Source: Mxb001 sp964537955 (GTDB lineage: Bacteria > Actinomycetota > Actinomycetes > S36-B12). Taken from it: a stretch of 10,750 bases of DNA. The stretch spans positions 1 through 10,750 of the forward strand of contig CAZICY010000049.1 of NCBI GenBank assembly GCA_964537955.1, read 5' to 3'. Position numbers and translations under genes: made by a program. This document shows positions 1 to 6,721 of this stretch, one piece after another. Positions within the stretch are counted from its first letter, which is position 1, and every line of letters begins with the position of its first letter. The notes under the pieces were generated by a model that searched no databases, was not told where the DNA came from, and saw only the letters and a list, made by a program, of their open reading frames with translations.

Positions 1-67
1 GGCGCATGAAGTTGGCCGACGTCGTACAGAAGGCGCAGTCGCCATCGAAGATCATGAGCGCTCGCAT
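1..67 (-). CDS. DCC-family (DUF393) thiol-disulfide oxidoreductase, N-terminus only
   Basis: Only the first 22 codons lie in the window; the gene runs off the left edge. The reading begins MRALMIFDGDCAFC, which matches the family's N-terminal signature: a hydrophobic strand, then D-G-x-C-x-x-C (Asp8, Gly9, Cys11, Cys14). The family is named for the DxxCxxC motif and is thought to act in thiol redox chemistry; its physiological substrates are mostly unknown. The start at 67 is supported by a purine-rich ribosome site (GAGGAGAGG on the minus strand, 81-73) a few bases upstream. It lies 50 bp downstream of the ROK kinase stop on the same strand, so read-through is possible, but I see no functional link to the sugar locus. 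Confidence 0.72.
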   Translation of the reverse strand, partial: MRALMIFDGDCAFCTTSANFMR

Positions 68-117
68 GAAGGCCTCTCCTCGAGGGAACGACACGATGAA
101 CCTAATCTGAATCGATT

Positions 118-1029
118 CTAGGCACGGTCGTGTGCTTCGTTCTTTCGGGCCAGAGCGATGATCCCCGCGCCGACAGCACCTGAGTCTCCGCCCAGCGAAG
201 CAGGGACAAGGGGAGGAGCTTCCGGACGAGAGCGCGCCACATAGGAATCCCGCACGATGTCGGCCCAGCGTCCCCCTGATGCGCCGAGACCTCCGCCGAG
301 GACAACCCGCTCGGGATCCGCAAGGTGGACTGCCCAGGCCAGTGCCGCCCCCAAGGCCACTGCCGCGCTCTCGACGACAGCGGCGGCACGTCGGTCCTGT
401 GCATCCGCCCGCGCGATTACCTCGCGGGCGCCTGGGACCGATTCGCCCGTGAGGCGCGAATAGCGTCTGCCGATAGCGGCACCGGAGGCAAATTGCTCCA
501 CGGTCGCGGCACTCCCCGCGTCCAGTGAGCGATCTACCGGCAACTCCCCGAGGGCGATCGCCTCACCTCGGCTTCCGCGCCAGGGAAGACCGTCGAGGAC
601 AAGGGTGCTCGAGATACCTGTCCCGATACTGGCGTAGAGCATCGAGGCCGCATCGCGTCCGGCACCGACAGTTGCCTCAGCGACGGCCCCGCAGCGCACG
701 TCACTCTCGACTGTCACCGGCCCCATGACCTCGAAGACCTCGAGAGGCTGCCTGTCCCACGCAATGACATCCCGGCTGCGGAGGCGCCCAAGAACATCTA
801 CGTACTCGGGCATGCCCACGCCGATGGCACCGATGCCCCATCCTTCTTCGATCGCACGGCGTGCAATGTCTTGAGCAAGGGCGAGTGAGCGCTCTAGCCG
901 TGGATCAGCGCCGCCATCGACGGAGGTTGCCACATCGTTGACTACAAGCACTCGGCCCTGTTCGTCGATGATGGCGGCCCGAGTCTTGGTGCCTCCGACA
1001 TCGATGCCGAGAGCGAGTGAGTCAGTCAC
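118..1029 (-). CDS. ROK-family sugar kinase, zinc-less variant
   Basis: A 303-residue protein of typical ROK length, expected to transfer phosphate from ATP to a cytoplasmic sugar. Visible landmarks are the N-terminal phosphate loop DVGGTKT (10-16), the catalytic-base region VESDVRCGA (Asp110, normally in a VENDxNA context), the second phosphate motif SIGTGIS (134-140), the ASG helix (181-183) and LADPERVVLGGGLG (236-249). The usual ExGH sugar/zinc motif reads E162-L-P-V, so its histidine is missing, and the CxCGxxGCxE zinc motif is replaced by a cysteine-free stretch ending at Glu178. GTG at 1029 is chosen as start because the fold begins immediately after it; it overlaps the cupin stop by 8 bases (GTGACTGA), implying translational coupling. 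Third gene of the gntR-cupin-ROK operon. The substrate (hexose, aminosugar or cyclitol) is not determinable. Confidence 0.85.
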   Translation of the reverse strand: MTDSLALGIDVGGTKTRAAIIDEQGRVLVVNDVATSVDGGADPRLERSLALAQDIARRAIEEGWGIGAIGVGMPEYVDVLGRLRSRDVIAWDRQPLEVFEVMGPVTVESDVRCGAVAEATVGAGRDAASMLYASIGTGISSTLVLDGLPWRGSRGEAIALGELPVDRSLDAGSAATVEQFASGAAIGRRYSRLTGESVPGAREVIARADAQDRRAAAVVESAAVALGAALAWAVHLADPERVVLGGGLGASGGRWADIVRDSYVARSRPEAPPLVPASLGGDSGAVGAGIIALARKNEAHDRA

Positions 1030-1546
1030 GGAGGTAGCCGGGTGCGCTTCCGGAGATGAGGCATACCGCGTCTGGCGACTGGTTGACGAGTCGATAGGCG
1101 ATCCCATCGGGGATGACAATGGACTCGCCCTCCTGCACGCGCCACCACGTGCCGGCGTCCGCTTCAGGGGTGTGCACGTGGAGCTCGCCCTGAGTGACAT
1201 GCATGAGCGCGTCGCCAGCATTGAGCCGGACCGCACTGGACTCCCCCGGAAGTAGGTGCAGCTCAGCGACGGTGAGGTGCTCCGTGGAACACATGAGGCC
1301 CACTTGGAGATGCCCCTCGGCCCGCCAGCGCAAGTCCCTGTCTTGGATGAGTTGCAGGCTGTCCTTATCTTCGATGGCGGCCCGACCCATCGGCCAGTTG
1401 CCCAGGATGTCGTCNNNNNNNNNNNNNNNNNNNNNNNNNNNNNNNNNNNNNNNNNNNNNNNNNNNNNNNNNNNNNNNNNNNNNNNNNNNNNNNNNNNNNN
1501 NNNNNNNNNNNNNNTAGACGGGACGGGGTGTCGCACGCCGGGCCAT
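1022..1546 (-). CDS. Cupin-like protein interrupted by an assembly gap
   Basis: The first 11 or so residues (MARRATPRPV) and the last 127 or so are readable; the middle falls in the 100-N gap, so the nominal length of 174 residues is not trustworthy. The C-terminal part is a beta-rich single cupin domain: a strand pair around LTVAELHLLPGES, a QGELHVHT turn, and a second-motif-like segment GESIVIPDGIAYRLVN that matches G-x5-P-x-G-x2-H-x3-N except that His is Tyr. The HxH and Glu metal ligands of motif 1 are not recognisable, so this domain is probably metal-free. A lost N-terminal half could carry a second cupin domain. Cupins in such loci may be sugar or sugar-phosphate isomerases or sugar sensors; I cannot choose. 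Start supported by AAGGAGG four bases upstream. It sits 34 bp after gntR and overlaps the ROK gene. Confidence 0.62.
   Translation of the reverse strand: MARRATPRPVXXXXXXXXXXXXXXXXXXXXXXXXXXXXXXXXXXDDILGNWPMGRAAIEDKDSLQLIQDRDLRWRAEGHLQVGLMCSTEHLTVAELHLLPGESSAVRLNAGDALMHVTQGELHVHTPEADAGTWWRVQEGESIVIPDGIAYRLVNQSPDAVCLISGSAPGYLRD
1415..1514. other. 100-N scaffold gap
   Basis: Exactly 100 undetermined bases, the conventional placeholder for a gap of unknown size. It falls inside the cupin-like gene. The frames on both sides agree if the missing length leaves remainder 1 when divided by 3, but the gap could also hide a larger insertion, an additional domain or a gene boundary. Confidence 0.97.
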
Positions 1547-1550
1547 GGAA

Positions 1551-1557
1551 CCTCCTT
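1551..1557 (-). promoter_or_regulatory. Ribosome binding site of the cupin gene
   Basis: Reads AAGGAGG on the minus strand, four bases before the ATG at 1546. It is the strongest Shine-Dalgarno in the minus-strand operon and fixes the cupin start against an in-frame ATG farther upstream at 1621, which would lie inside gntR. Confidence 0.75.
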
Positions 1558-1580
1558 GACTAGGGCAGATCGGAGAGACT

Positions 1581-2321
1581 TCAGAGTCGGAAAAGCGTCG
1601 CGGTGAATCTGTAGGCGTCACCGCGATAGATCATCTGGCCCGCCGCCATGACACGGTCTTCTGTATCCACAGTGACTTCGTGTCCCACAAGAACAGGCGA
1701 GCCCACCTCGATCTCGAGGAGCTCCGCCACGTGCTCGGTCGCTGAGTCGGCCTGCAGGGTGTAGTCGCATCGGGACGGCGTCAGCCCGTACTTCTCAGCG
1801 ATCAGACGGTAAAGCGACGTGTCGCTCAACGTCTCGCTATCGAGATCCGGGACCAATCGGTAAGGCAGGGAGAGCGACTGCACCGCGACGGGCAGTCCGT
1901 CGAGAGTGCGCACCAGTTCGAGGTCAATGACATCGGACGCCGGTGGAATGCCCAGGACCTCGGCAACCTCGAAACTGCAAGGACGCTTGAGGACGGAAAC
2001 CAATCGCGATCCCGCGGTGAGGCCTCGCGCTGCCGCTCCCTCCGAGAATCCCATGAGGACGTTCGGTCCCTCGCTAATGAATGCCCGGGCAACGAACCAG
2101 CCACGCTGGGGTGCCGGCTCGAGGACACCGGCGTCGGCGAGTTCACGCAGGGCATGCCTCAGCGTTGTGCGACTCACACCCAATTCCTCCGCCAGCGTGC
2201 GCTCGCTGGGAAGCAGCGATCCAGGAGGCCAGCGGCCCGAGGCCAGGCTCGAGGCAAGGGCCCGATAGGCACTCAAGGAGGGGCTGCGGCCTGCCAGCCG
2301 GGGAGATGTGTCCGTACGCAT
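1581..2321 (-). CDS. GntR-family transcriptional regulator (HutC/DasR-like, UTRA domain)
   Basis: 246 residues, the normal size for the HutC subfamily. Residues 15-80 form the winged helix-turn-helix: LPSERTLAEELGVSRTTLRH is the classic GntR recognition region, followed by the wing around PQRGWFV. Residues 88-243 match a UTRA ligand domain, ending in the characteristic YRGDAYRFTATL. UTRA regulators of this branch (NagR, DasR, FarR, HutC) bind small metabolites, often sugar phosphates, and usually repress divergent transport and catabolic genes. The ATG at 2321 is preferred because the upstream in-frame extension (to 2519) runs across the divergent promoter and into dehydrogenase 1. There is no ribosome site before this ATG, and a TAGTGT hexamer lies 10-16 bases upstream, so the message may be leaderless. 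Likely local regulator of both operons, probably autoregulated through the sites at 2323-2384. Confidence 0.9.
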   Translation of the reverse strand: MRTDTSPRLAGRSPSLSAYRALASSLASGRWPPGSLLPSERTLAEELGVSRTTLRHALRELADAGVLEPAPQRGWFVARAFISEGPNVLMGFSEGAAARGLTAGSRLVSVLKRPCSFEVAEVLGIPPASDVIDLELVRTLDGLPVAVQSLSLPYRLVPDLDSETLSDTSLYRLIAEKYGLTPSRCDYTLQADSATEHVAELLEIEVGSPVLVGHEVTVDTEDRVMAAGQMIYRGDAYRFTATLFRL

Positions 2322-2322
2322 G

Positions 2323-2384
2323 GTGGTTCTGACACTAGCACTGTGGTTCTCCTGAAAACCAGTGTTGACTTTGGTAGACCAGTA
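2323..2384. promoter_or_regulatory. Candidate GntR operator array
   Basis: GTGGTTCT occurs at 2323-2330 and again at 2343-2350, exactly 20 bp apart. ACCAGT, which is close to the reverse complement of that element, occurs at 2358-2363 and 2378-2383, again exactly 20 bp apart. The inner copies form an interrupted inverted repeat (TGGTT, 8 bases, AACCA), and the last copy is part of the dyad TGGTAGACCA (2372-2381). Known DasR sites contain TGGT and ACCA half-sites around CTAG-like centres; this dyad resembles one with a 2-bp shorter centre. The array spans the proposed promoters of both divergent operons, the expected position for repressor sites. Binding itself is inferred. Confidence 0.5.
2332..2337 (-). 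promoter_or_regulatory. Candidate -10 element of the gntR operon
   Basis: TAGTGT on the minus strand fits the TAnnnT pattern of actinobacterial sigma-70-type promoters. Transcription would begin within a few bases of the gntR ATG, consistent with a leaderless transcript. The matching -35 region (about GGTTTT near 2355-2360) is poor, so this is tentative. Confidence 0.35.
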
Positions 2385-2394
2385 GTCGAAGGTT
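2365..2394 (+). promoter_or_regulatory. Candidate promoter of the eight-gene operon
   Basis: TTGACT at 2365-2370 is a near-consensus -35 hexamer. About 18 bp downstream lies AAGGTT (2389-2394), a weak -10 with only the second A and final T matching. The TGGTAGACCA dyad sits between the two hexamers, a geometry in which a bound repressor would block RNA polymerase. The start of transcription would be about 15-20 bases before the GTG at 2418. Confidence 0.45.
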
Positions 2395-2400
2395 CGGGCG

Positions 2401-2410
2401 GGGAGGAAGG
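2401..2410 (+). promoter_or_regulatory. Ribosome binding site of dehydrogenase 1
   Basis: GGGAGGAAGG ends 7 bases before the GTG at 2418 and selects that codon as the start, rather than the in-frame ATG far upstream at 2154, which lies inside gntR on the other strand. Confidence 0.75.
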
Positions 2411-2417
2411 ACGGGCC

Positions 2418-3554
2418 GTGACACGGATCCGTGTGGGCGTTGTGGGCCTGGGTCTCATCACCCAGGGCGTGCACCTGCCCAATCTCGAGACATTGCGGGA
2501 CCAATTTGAGGTCACGCACGTGTGCGATGCCTCTCCATCTCTGACCGAGGCGGTGGCAGCCCAGCTGCCGGGCGACGTTGCCGCCTCCATCGACTGGAGG
2601 GCGGTCGTCGCAGACCCCCGCGTCGACGCCGTGCTGATCTTGACACCGGGCTCACATGGCGAGACGGCTGCTGCCGCCCTCCAGGCCGATAAGCACGTCT
2701 TTGCCGAGAAGCCGCTCGCGCATTCACAGGCGGAGATCGTCGAACTCATCGGCCTCGCACGTGAACGGGGTCTCGTGCTCCAAGTCGGCACCATGAAGGC
2801 ACACGACGACATCATCGAGCCAGCGCGTGCGGCGATAGGCCGCATTGGTGCCGTGCGCGTTGTCCGAGTCACCGTTCTCCACCCCACGGATGAGTGCCAA
2901 TTCGAGCATGTCCAACTCATCCCTGCGTCTTCCCCCGATCCTGATGTGGTCCAGGCGGGGCGTCACTACACCGAGTCGCGCAACAACGAGGCGATGGGTG
3001 ACAGCACCCTCGGTGTACGCCTCCTGTACTCCGACGTGCTCCTGGGATCAGTCATCCACGAGATGGCCCTGCTGCGCGCCCTGGGGCTGGGACTCCCGGA
3101 ATCCTGGGACTTCGTGTCTGTCGACCCGGCGCTCGGCGACGAACGTGCACCCGAGCCGCCTCGCATCATGGCTGTCGGCCAACTCCCCGGTGGAGCACAG
3201 CTTCAACTTTCTTGGAACTGGGTTCCGGACTACCCCGAATACGACGAAGAAGTGAAGGTCATCGGTAGCGCGGGCAGAGTCACAGTGTCGATGCCGGGTC
3301 CATATCTGGCTCATCACCGTGCTCACCTCACCGTCGAGACCGCGTCGGGGGGTATCCGGCACCGCGATGCGATCGCCTCAGGATTCACGACGGCATTCGT
3401 CAGGGAGCTGCAAGCCTTCGCGGCCAGTGTGCGTGACGATGCCCCGGTCTTGTGTGATGCCGAAGGTGCCCTGGAGGACGTGAAGTGTCTCCAGCGTCTC
3501 GCCGCACAGGCGGGGCACCAAGCAGGCCTGCGCGTCGGAGGTGAGGCCGCATGA
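2418..3554 (+). CDS. Gfo/Idh/MocA-family NAD(P)-dependent dehydrogenase 1
   Basis: 378 residues. The N-terminal Rossmann fold shows VGVVGLGLITQ (6-16) as the dinucleotide loop and Asp37 at the end of the second strand. AEKPLA (96-101) is the family's EKP motif, whose lysine (Lys98) helps catalysis. The C-terminal alpha/beta domain has an IHE segment (213-215) where the family's DxGxH catalytic histidine is expected (His214), but the preceding aspartate and glycine pattern is altered (LLGSVIHE). A longer than usual loop around 155-205 precedes it. Family members oxidise or reduce a ring hydroxyl of sugars or inositols with NAD(P). First gene of the plus-strand operon; the stop overlaps the next start (ATGA, 3551-3554). 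Its position beside an IolE-like gene suggests that it generates the keto substrate of that enzyme, which is inference. Confidence 0.88.
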   Translation: MTRIRVGVVGLGLITQGVHLPNLETLRDQFEVTHVCDASPSLTEAVAAQLPGDVAASIDWRAVVADPRVDAVLILTPGSHGETAAAALQADKHVFAEKPLAHSQAEIVELIGLARERGLVLQVGTMKAHDDIIEPARAAIGRIGAVRVVRVTVLHPTDECQFEHVQLIPASSPDPDVVQAGRHYTESRNNEAMGDSTLGVRLLYSDVLLGSVIHEMALLRALGLGLPESWDFVSVDPALGDERAPEPPRIMAVGQLPGGAQLQLSWNWVPDYPEYDEEVKVIGSAGRVTVSMPGPYLAHHRAHLTVETASGGIRHRDAIASGFTTAFVRELQAFAASVRDDAPVLCDAEGALEDVKCLQRLAAQAGHQAGLRVGGEAA

Positions 3555-4450
3555 AGGGGATCGGCAATGCACCCGTGAGCTTCGGAATCTTCGGCACGAC
3601 AGCGGGCTCCGCCTCTCCGGCAGACATGCTGGCAGCACTTGCCACCGCGTCGTACGCCGGCAGCGAGCTCGGCCCACCAGGACTCTTTGGCACACCCGAC
3701 GAAGCGGCGCAGGCCTTCGCGGATGTCGGCCTCAGCGCCATCGGTGCCTACGTTCCGCTGCATCTCGCGATGGACGACGACACCTTCGAGGCGGACCTGG
3801 CCCGAATGGCTCTCACGTGCGATGAACTCCAGGCCACCGGGGCCCCTCTCGCGATCCTCGCGGACGAGGGCTCGCCCGAACTCTTACTCAACCCGGCTCG
3901 CACTGACAGGCGTCTTGCTCTCGACGAGGCGCGGTGGCGCCTGGCTGCCCAGCGGCTGGCGCGAGCGGTGGACCTCGCCCGCTCCCGCGGCCTTGCCGCT
4001 TCCTTCCACCCGCACATCAGCACCTACGTCGAGTCGGCGTGGGAGGTCGAGCGCCTACTCGACAGCACGGACGTCACGCTCACCCTAGACATCGGCCACA
4101 TGGCGCTGGCCGGGGCTGATCCGGTCCAGTGCGCCCGTGACTGGTCCTCACGCATCGACCACGTCCACATCAAGGATGCACGCATTGCTGTCCTGGAGCG
4201 GGCCAAGTCGGATTCACGCACTGACTTCGACGAGTGGTGGGCTGACGTCTGCGTCCCGCTGGGGACTGGCGATGTCGATATCGATGGAGTCCTCAGTGTG
4301 CTTGCGGGGCAGGGCTACGACGGCTGGCTCGTCGTCGAGCAGGATCGAGCTCCTACGGCGGCTGAACAACTGCCCTCCGTTGCAGCCGAGCAGGCTGCCA
4401 ACTACCGCTGGCTTGCCGATCACTGGGCGCACGCCGAGGTGGGCGCATGA
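3551..4450 (+). CDS. IolE-like sugar isomerase/dehydratase, xylose-isomerase-type TIM barrel
   Basis: 299 residues, the usual length for inosose dehydratase and related barrels. The order of motifs follows IolE: an ELGPPG loop near 39-44, HPHISTYVE (153-161), LDIGHMALAGADP (179-191), HVHIKD (204-209), PLGTGDVDIDGV (236-247) and GYDGWLVVEQD (255-265). Asp180, His206 and Glu263 are the probable divalent-metal ligands, helped by the HPH/Glu161 segment. IolE removes water from 2-keto-inositol; relatives epimerise keto-sugars or carry out elimination or hydration on 3-keto sugars. The exact reaction cannot be read from the motifs. It is joined by ATGA overlaps to dehydrogenase 1 upstream and the NagB-like gene downstream, so the three are probably made together and act in sequence in the cytoplasm. 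Confidence 0.85.
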   Translation: MKGIGNAPVSFGIFGTTAGSASPADMLAALATASYAGSELGPPGLFGTPDEAAQAFADVGLSAIGAYVPLHLAMDDDTFEADLARMALTCDELQATGAPLAILADEGSPELLLNPARTDRRLALDEARWRLAAQRLARAVDLARSRGLAASFHPHISTYVESAWEVERLLDSTDVTLTLDIGHMALAGADPVQCARDWSSRIDHVHIKDARIAVLERAKSDSRTDFDEWWADVCVPLGTGDVDIDGVLSVLAGQGYDGWLVVEQDRAPTAAEQLPSVAAEQAANYRWLADHWAHAEVGA

Positions 4451-5289
4451 CCGATCTGCAGGTCTTCTCCGACGCTGCCTCATTGGGGCGCACCCTCGCG
4501 CGCGAGATTGTCTCCGGCATTCAGGATGCTCGCGCCCAGAGTAGGCGCTATCTCCTCGGGTGCCCGGGTGGTCGCAGTCCTCGAAGCACCTACACAGCAC
4601 TCGCTGACCTCGTGGCCGAGCAAAGAGTGGACATCTCACACGTGGTCATCGTGATGATGGATGACTACGTCGTCCGCGAGAGCGACGCATATGCGCGGGT
4701 GCCCGCGGACATGCACTGCTCTGTAGAGCGATTCGCCCGGCTGGAGATTCTGGCGCCGCTTAATGCCGCTGCCGGTGCAGGGCGGGGCATCCCGGATGAG
4801 TCCCTGTGGATCCCGGATCCGCAGGACCCCGACGCGTATGACGCCCTCCTGTCCGCCGCCGGTGGAATCGACCTATTCATTCTCGCCTCAGGGGACAGCG
4901 ACGGACACGTAGCCTTCAATCCGCCAGGGACACCCAGGGAGTCACGCACCCGGGTAATCGAACTTGCGGATTCCACGCGACGGGACAACCTCGGGACATT
5001 CCCTGACTTCGCTGATCTCGCCGAAGTTCCGCGCTACGGCATCAGCGTCGGAATCGCGACCATCGTGGAGCAATCGCGCCGCGCCGTCCTCGTGGCGCCC
5101 GGAATACCAAAGCAACAGGCCGTCGCGCGCATCGCCGCTGCATCCGGCTACGACCCCGCGTGGCCGGCGACCGTAGTCGCCGAGTGCCGCACACCCAGTC
5201 TTTACGCCGATGAACTATCCGCACCCCCCGCAGAAGAAGCACAGCCGCCCGCTTGGGCGCCACACGAAAGGAACGAGGTTCACACATGA
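4447..5289 (+). CDS. NagB-like sugar-phosphate isomerase/deaminase homologue with altered active site
   Basis: 280 residues in the glucosamine-6-phosphate deaminase / 6-phosphogluconolactonase superfamily. Family landmarks: phosphate loop CPGGRSPRSTY (39-49), MMDDYV (70-75; Asp72 matches the catalytic base of NagB), SDGHVAFNPPG (151-161), SRTR (166-169), VPRYGISVGIATI (194-206) and the PK pair at 221-222, where NagB has its phosphate-binding lysine. In NagB the DGHIAFNE segment supplies Asp141, His143 and Glu148; here Asp152 and His154 are kept but the glutamate is Pro159. Sugar-phosphate binding is therefore likely, but the ring-opening step may differ and glucosamine-6-phosphate may not be the substrate. 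The last 24 or so residues are a Pro/Ala/Glu-rich tail that also encodes the ribosome site of the next gene. ATGA overlaps join it to both neighbours. Confidence 0.83.
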   Translation: MTDLQVFSDAASLGRTLAREIVSGIQDARAQSRRYLLGCPGGRSPRSTYTALADLVAEQRVDISHVVIVMMDDYVVRESDAYARVPADMHCSVERFARLEILAPLNAAAGAGRGIPDESLWIPDPQDPDAYDALLSAAGGIDLFILASGDSDGHVAFNPPGTPRESRTRVIELADSTRRDNLGTFPDFADLAEVPRYGISVGIATIVEQSRRAVLVAPGIPKQQAVARIAAASGYDPAWPATVVAECRTPSLYADELSAPPAEEAQPPAWAPHERNEVHT

Positions 5290-6716
5290 GATACACGACA
5301 ATCGGGAGGCGGGGGCGCGGCTCCTTCCTCCGTCCCCGTGGTGCGGCGGTCGTCAGCCTCGCCGCCGTGGGCCTGGTTCTCGCAGCCTGCTCATCCGGTG
5401 GATCCAGCACCGAGAGCAGCAGCGGGGCACCGGCGCCCTCATCGTCCGGTGCAGCTCCGACCTCGGACGCTCCGGCTGAGCCGGTGGAGCTCTGGGTCCA
5501 GAGCGGCAACGGTGGTGCCGACGCACTCCTCGCCGGTTACGAGGAGCTCAATGCCGCCTTCGAGGCAGCCAACCCGGGAGTGACGATCAAGTTCGAGGTG
5601 AAGTCCTTCACTGAGCTCGTCGACACCCTCTCGTTGCAGTTGTCCGGTGACGACGTCCCCGACGTCACCCAGGTCAATCAGGGCTACGGCTCACTGGGTC
5701 AGCTCGTCACCTCCGGTCTCGTCGCCCCGATGGACGACATCGCCAGCGCCAGCGACTGGGCCGGCCGTCAGGGCGAGGCCTTGATCGCGCTCAACGGCCG
5801 ATTCTCGCCAGACGGCAAGGACATGGGTGCCGGAGAGCTCTACGGCGTCTCCGCAACGGGTGCCTGGGTGGGTCTCTACATCAACAAGGAGATTGCGAAG
5901 TCGCTCGGATACGACGCGGCTCCCACCTCGCTCGCGGAGATGGAGGAGATGCTGGCCAAGGCCAAGGAGGCCGGGATCCCCGGCCTGATGTTCGGCGCCA
6001 CTGACGGCGGCGAGCAGATCTGGCTGATGGCCAACCTGCTCATGGGATACACGTCCCCGCAGACGGTGACCGACGTCATCAACGGCGTCAACGAGCAACT
6101 GCCGCCCGAGATGCTGCAGGCCGCCGAAACCATGCAGAAGTGGGCCGAGGCCGGCTACCTCACCGAAGGCTGGGCAGCACTGGACAGCACCGAGGTTCTC
6201 GGGATGTTCTCTGAGGGCGAGGGGCTCTTCGCGCTCAACGGATCCTGGAACGTCTTCCAGTCCGACACCCCTGAGGTCTTCGGTCTCGTGCCCTTCCCCT
6301 TGGCGTCCGCATCTGAGATTGGCGCCATCGCGAGCGGTGACCTTCCCTGGTCGGTGCCGACCAACGCGAAGAACCCGGACCTGGCCAAGAAGTACATCGA
6401 CTTCATCACGAGTCCAGAAGCCTCGGAGATCTGGATCAAGGCCGGACAGGTGCCCGCCACGATCTCGGGTAACGAGCAGGCGCTTGTTGAGGCCAACGGG
6501 CTCGTCGGAGTCTCTGCCGATGCGATCCTGCAGTGGGTCAACATCATGACCAACGGCACGCCCATCGGATTCCCCGACTGGGCCACGCCCACCTGGTACG
6601 ACACCATTGCGCAGTCCTCGACGGCTCTCATGGCCGGTGAGATCACTCCGCAGGAGTTCGTCGACGCGCTCCAGGCCGACTACGGGGCGTTCACCGCCGA
6701 GCGGAAGGCTTCGTAG
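5286..6716 (+). CDS. Carbohydrate ABC transporter substrate-binding lipoprotein
   Basis: 476 residues, a family 1 extracellular solute-binding protein of the CUT1 class. The signal peptide has a basic start (several Arg in 8-18), a hydrophobic core (20-33) and the lipobox LAAC with Cys35 as the lipidated residue, followed by a Ser/Gly/Pro-rich linker to about 65. The mature part begins VELWVQSGNGG and contains typical features: NPGVTIKFEV, a DVPDVTQVNQGY ligand-loop region, NPDLAKKYIDFITSPEAS and an aromatic C-terminal region (FPDWATPTWYD). It captures the substrate outside the membrane and delivers it to the two permeases. The ATG at 5286 is preferred to the in-frame ATG at 5253 because of AAAGGA and GAGG just upstream and the signal-peptide length; it overlaps the previous stop as ATGA. 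Codon choice is more strongly G/C-biased than in the preceding enzymes, suggesting high expression. Confidence 0.93.
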   Translation: MRYTTIGRRGRGSFLRPRGAAVVSLAAVGLVLAACSSGGSSTESSSGAPAPSSSGAAPTSDAPAEPVELWVQSGNGGADALLAGYEELNAAFEAANPGVTIKFEVKSFTELVDTLSLQLSGDDVPDVTQVNQGYGSLGQLVTSGLVAPMDDIASASDWAGRQGEALIALNGRFSPDGKDMGAGELYGVSATGAWVGLYINKEIAKSLGYDAAPTSLAEMEEMLAKAKEAGIPGLMFGATDGGEQIWLMANLLMGYTSPQTVTDVINGVNEQLPPEMLQAAETMQKWAEAGYLTEGWAALDSTEVLGMFSEGEGLFALNGSWNVFQSDTPEVFGLVPFPLASASEIGAIASGDLPWSVPTNAKNPDLAKKYIDFITSPEASEIWIKAGQVPATISGNEQALVEANGLVGVSADAILQWVNIMTNGTPIGFPDWATPTWYDTIAQSSTALMAGEITPQEFVDALQADYGAFTAERKAS

Positions 6717-6721
6717 CCTCC

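Noticed and set aside
109..118. Perfect 10-bp palindrome GAATCGATTC at the end of the ROK gene
   Set aside because: There is no loop, no T-run and no repeated copy, so it is neither a convincing terminator nor a supported operator; one such palindrome is expected by chance.
1566..1580. AGATCGGA followed by GAGA, resembling the start of a sequencing adapter, near the scaffold gap
   Set aside because: The match breaks after eight bases and the sequence lies in a normal 34-bp spacer, with the gntR end and the cupin ribosome site intact on either side.
1322..2519. Longer versions of the flanking genes (gntR from 2519, dehydrogenase 1 from 2154)
   Set aside because: These extensions cross the divergent promoter and overlap the opposite gene deeply; the residues before 2321 and before 2418 do not resemble the family N-termini, and the GTG at 2418 has a strong ribosome site.
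3523..3532. Palindrome GCAGGCCTGC near the end of dehydrogenase 1
   Set aside because: It is within coding sequence, lacks a loop or T-run and is followed by a coupled gene, so it is not a terminator.
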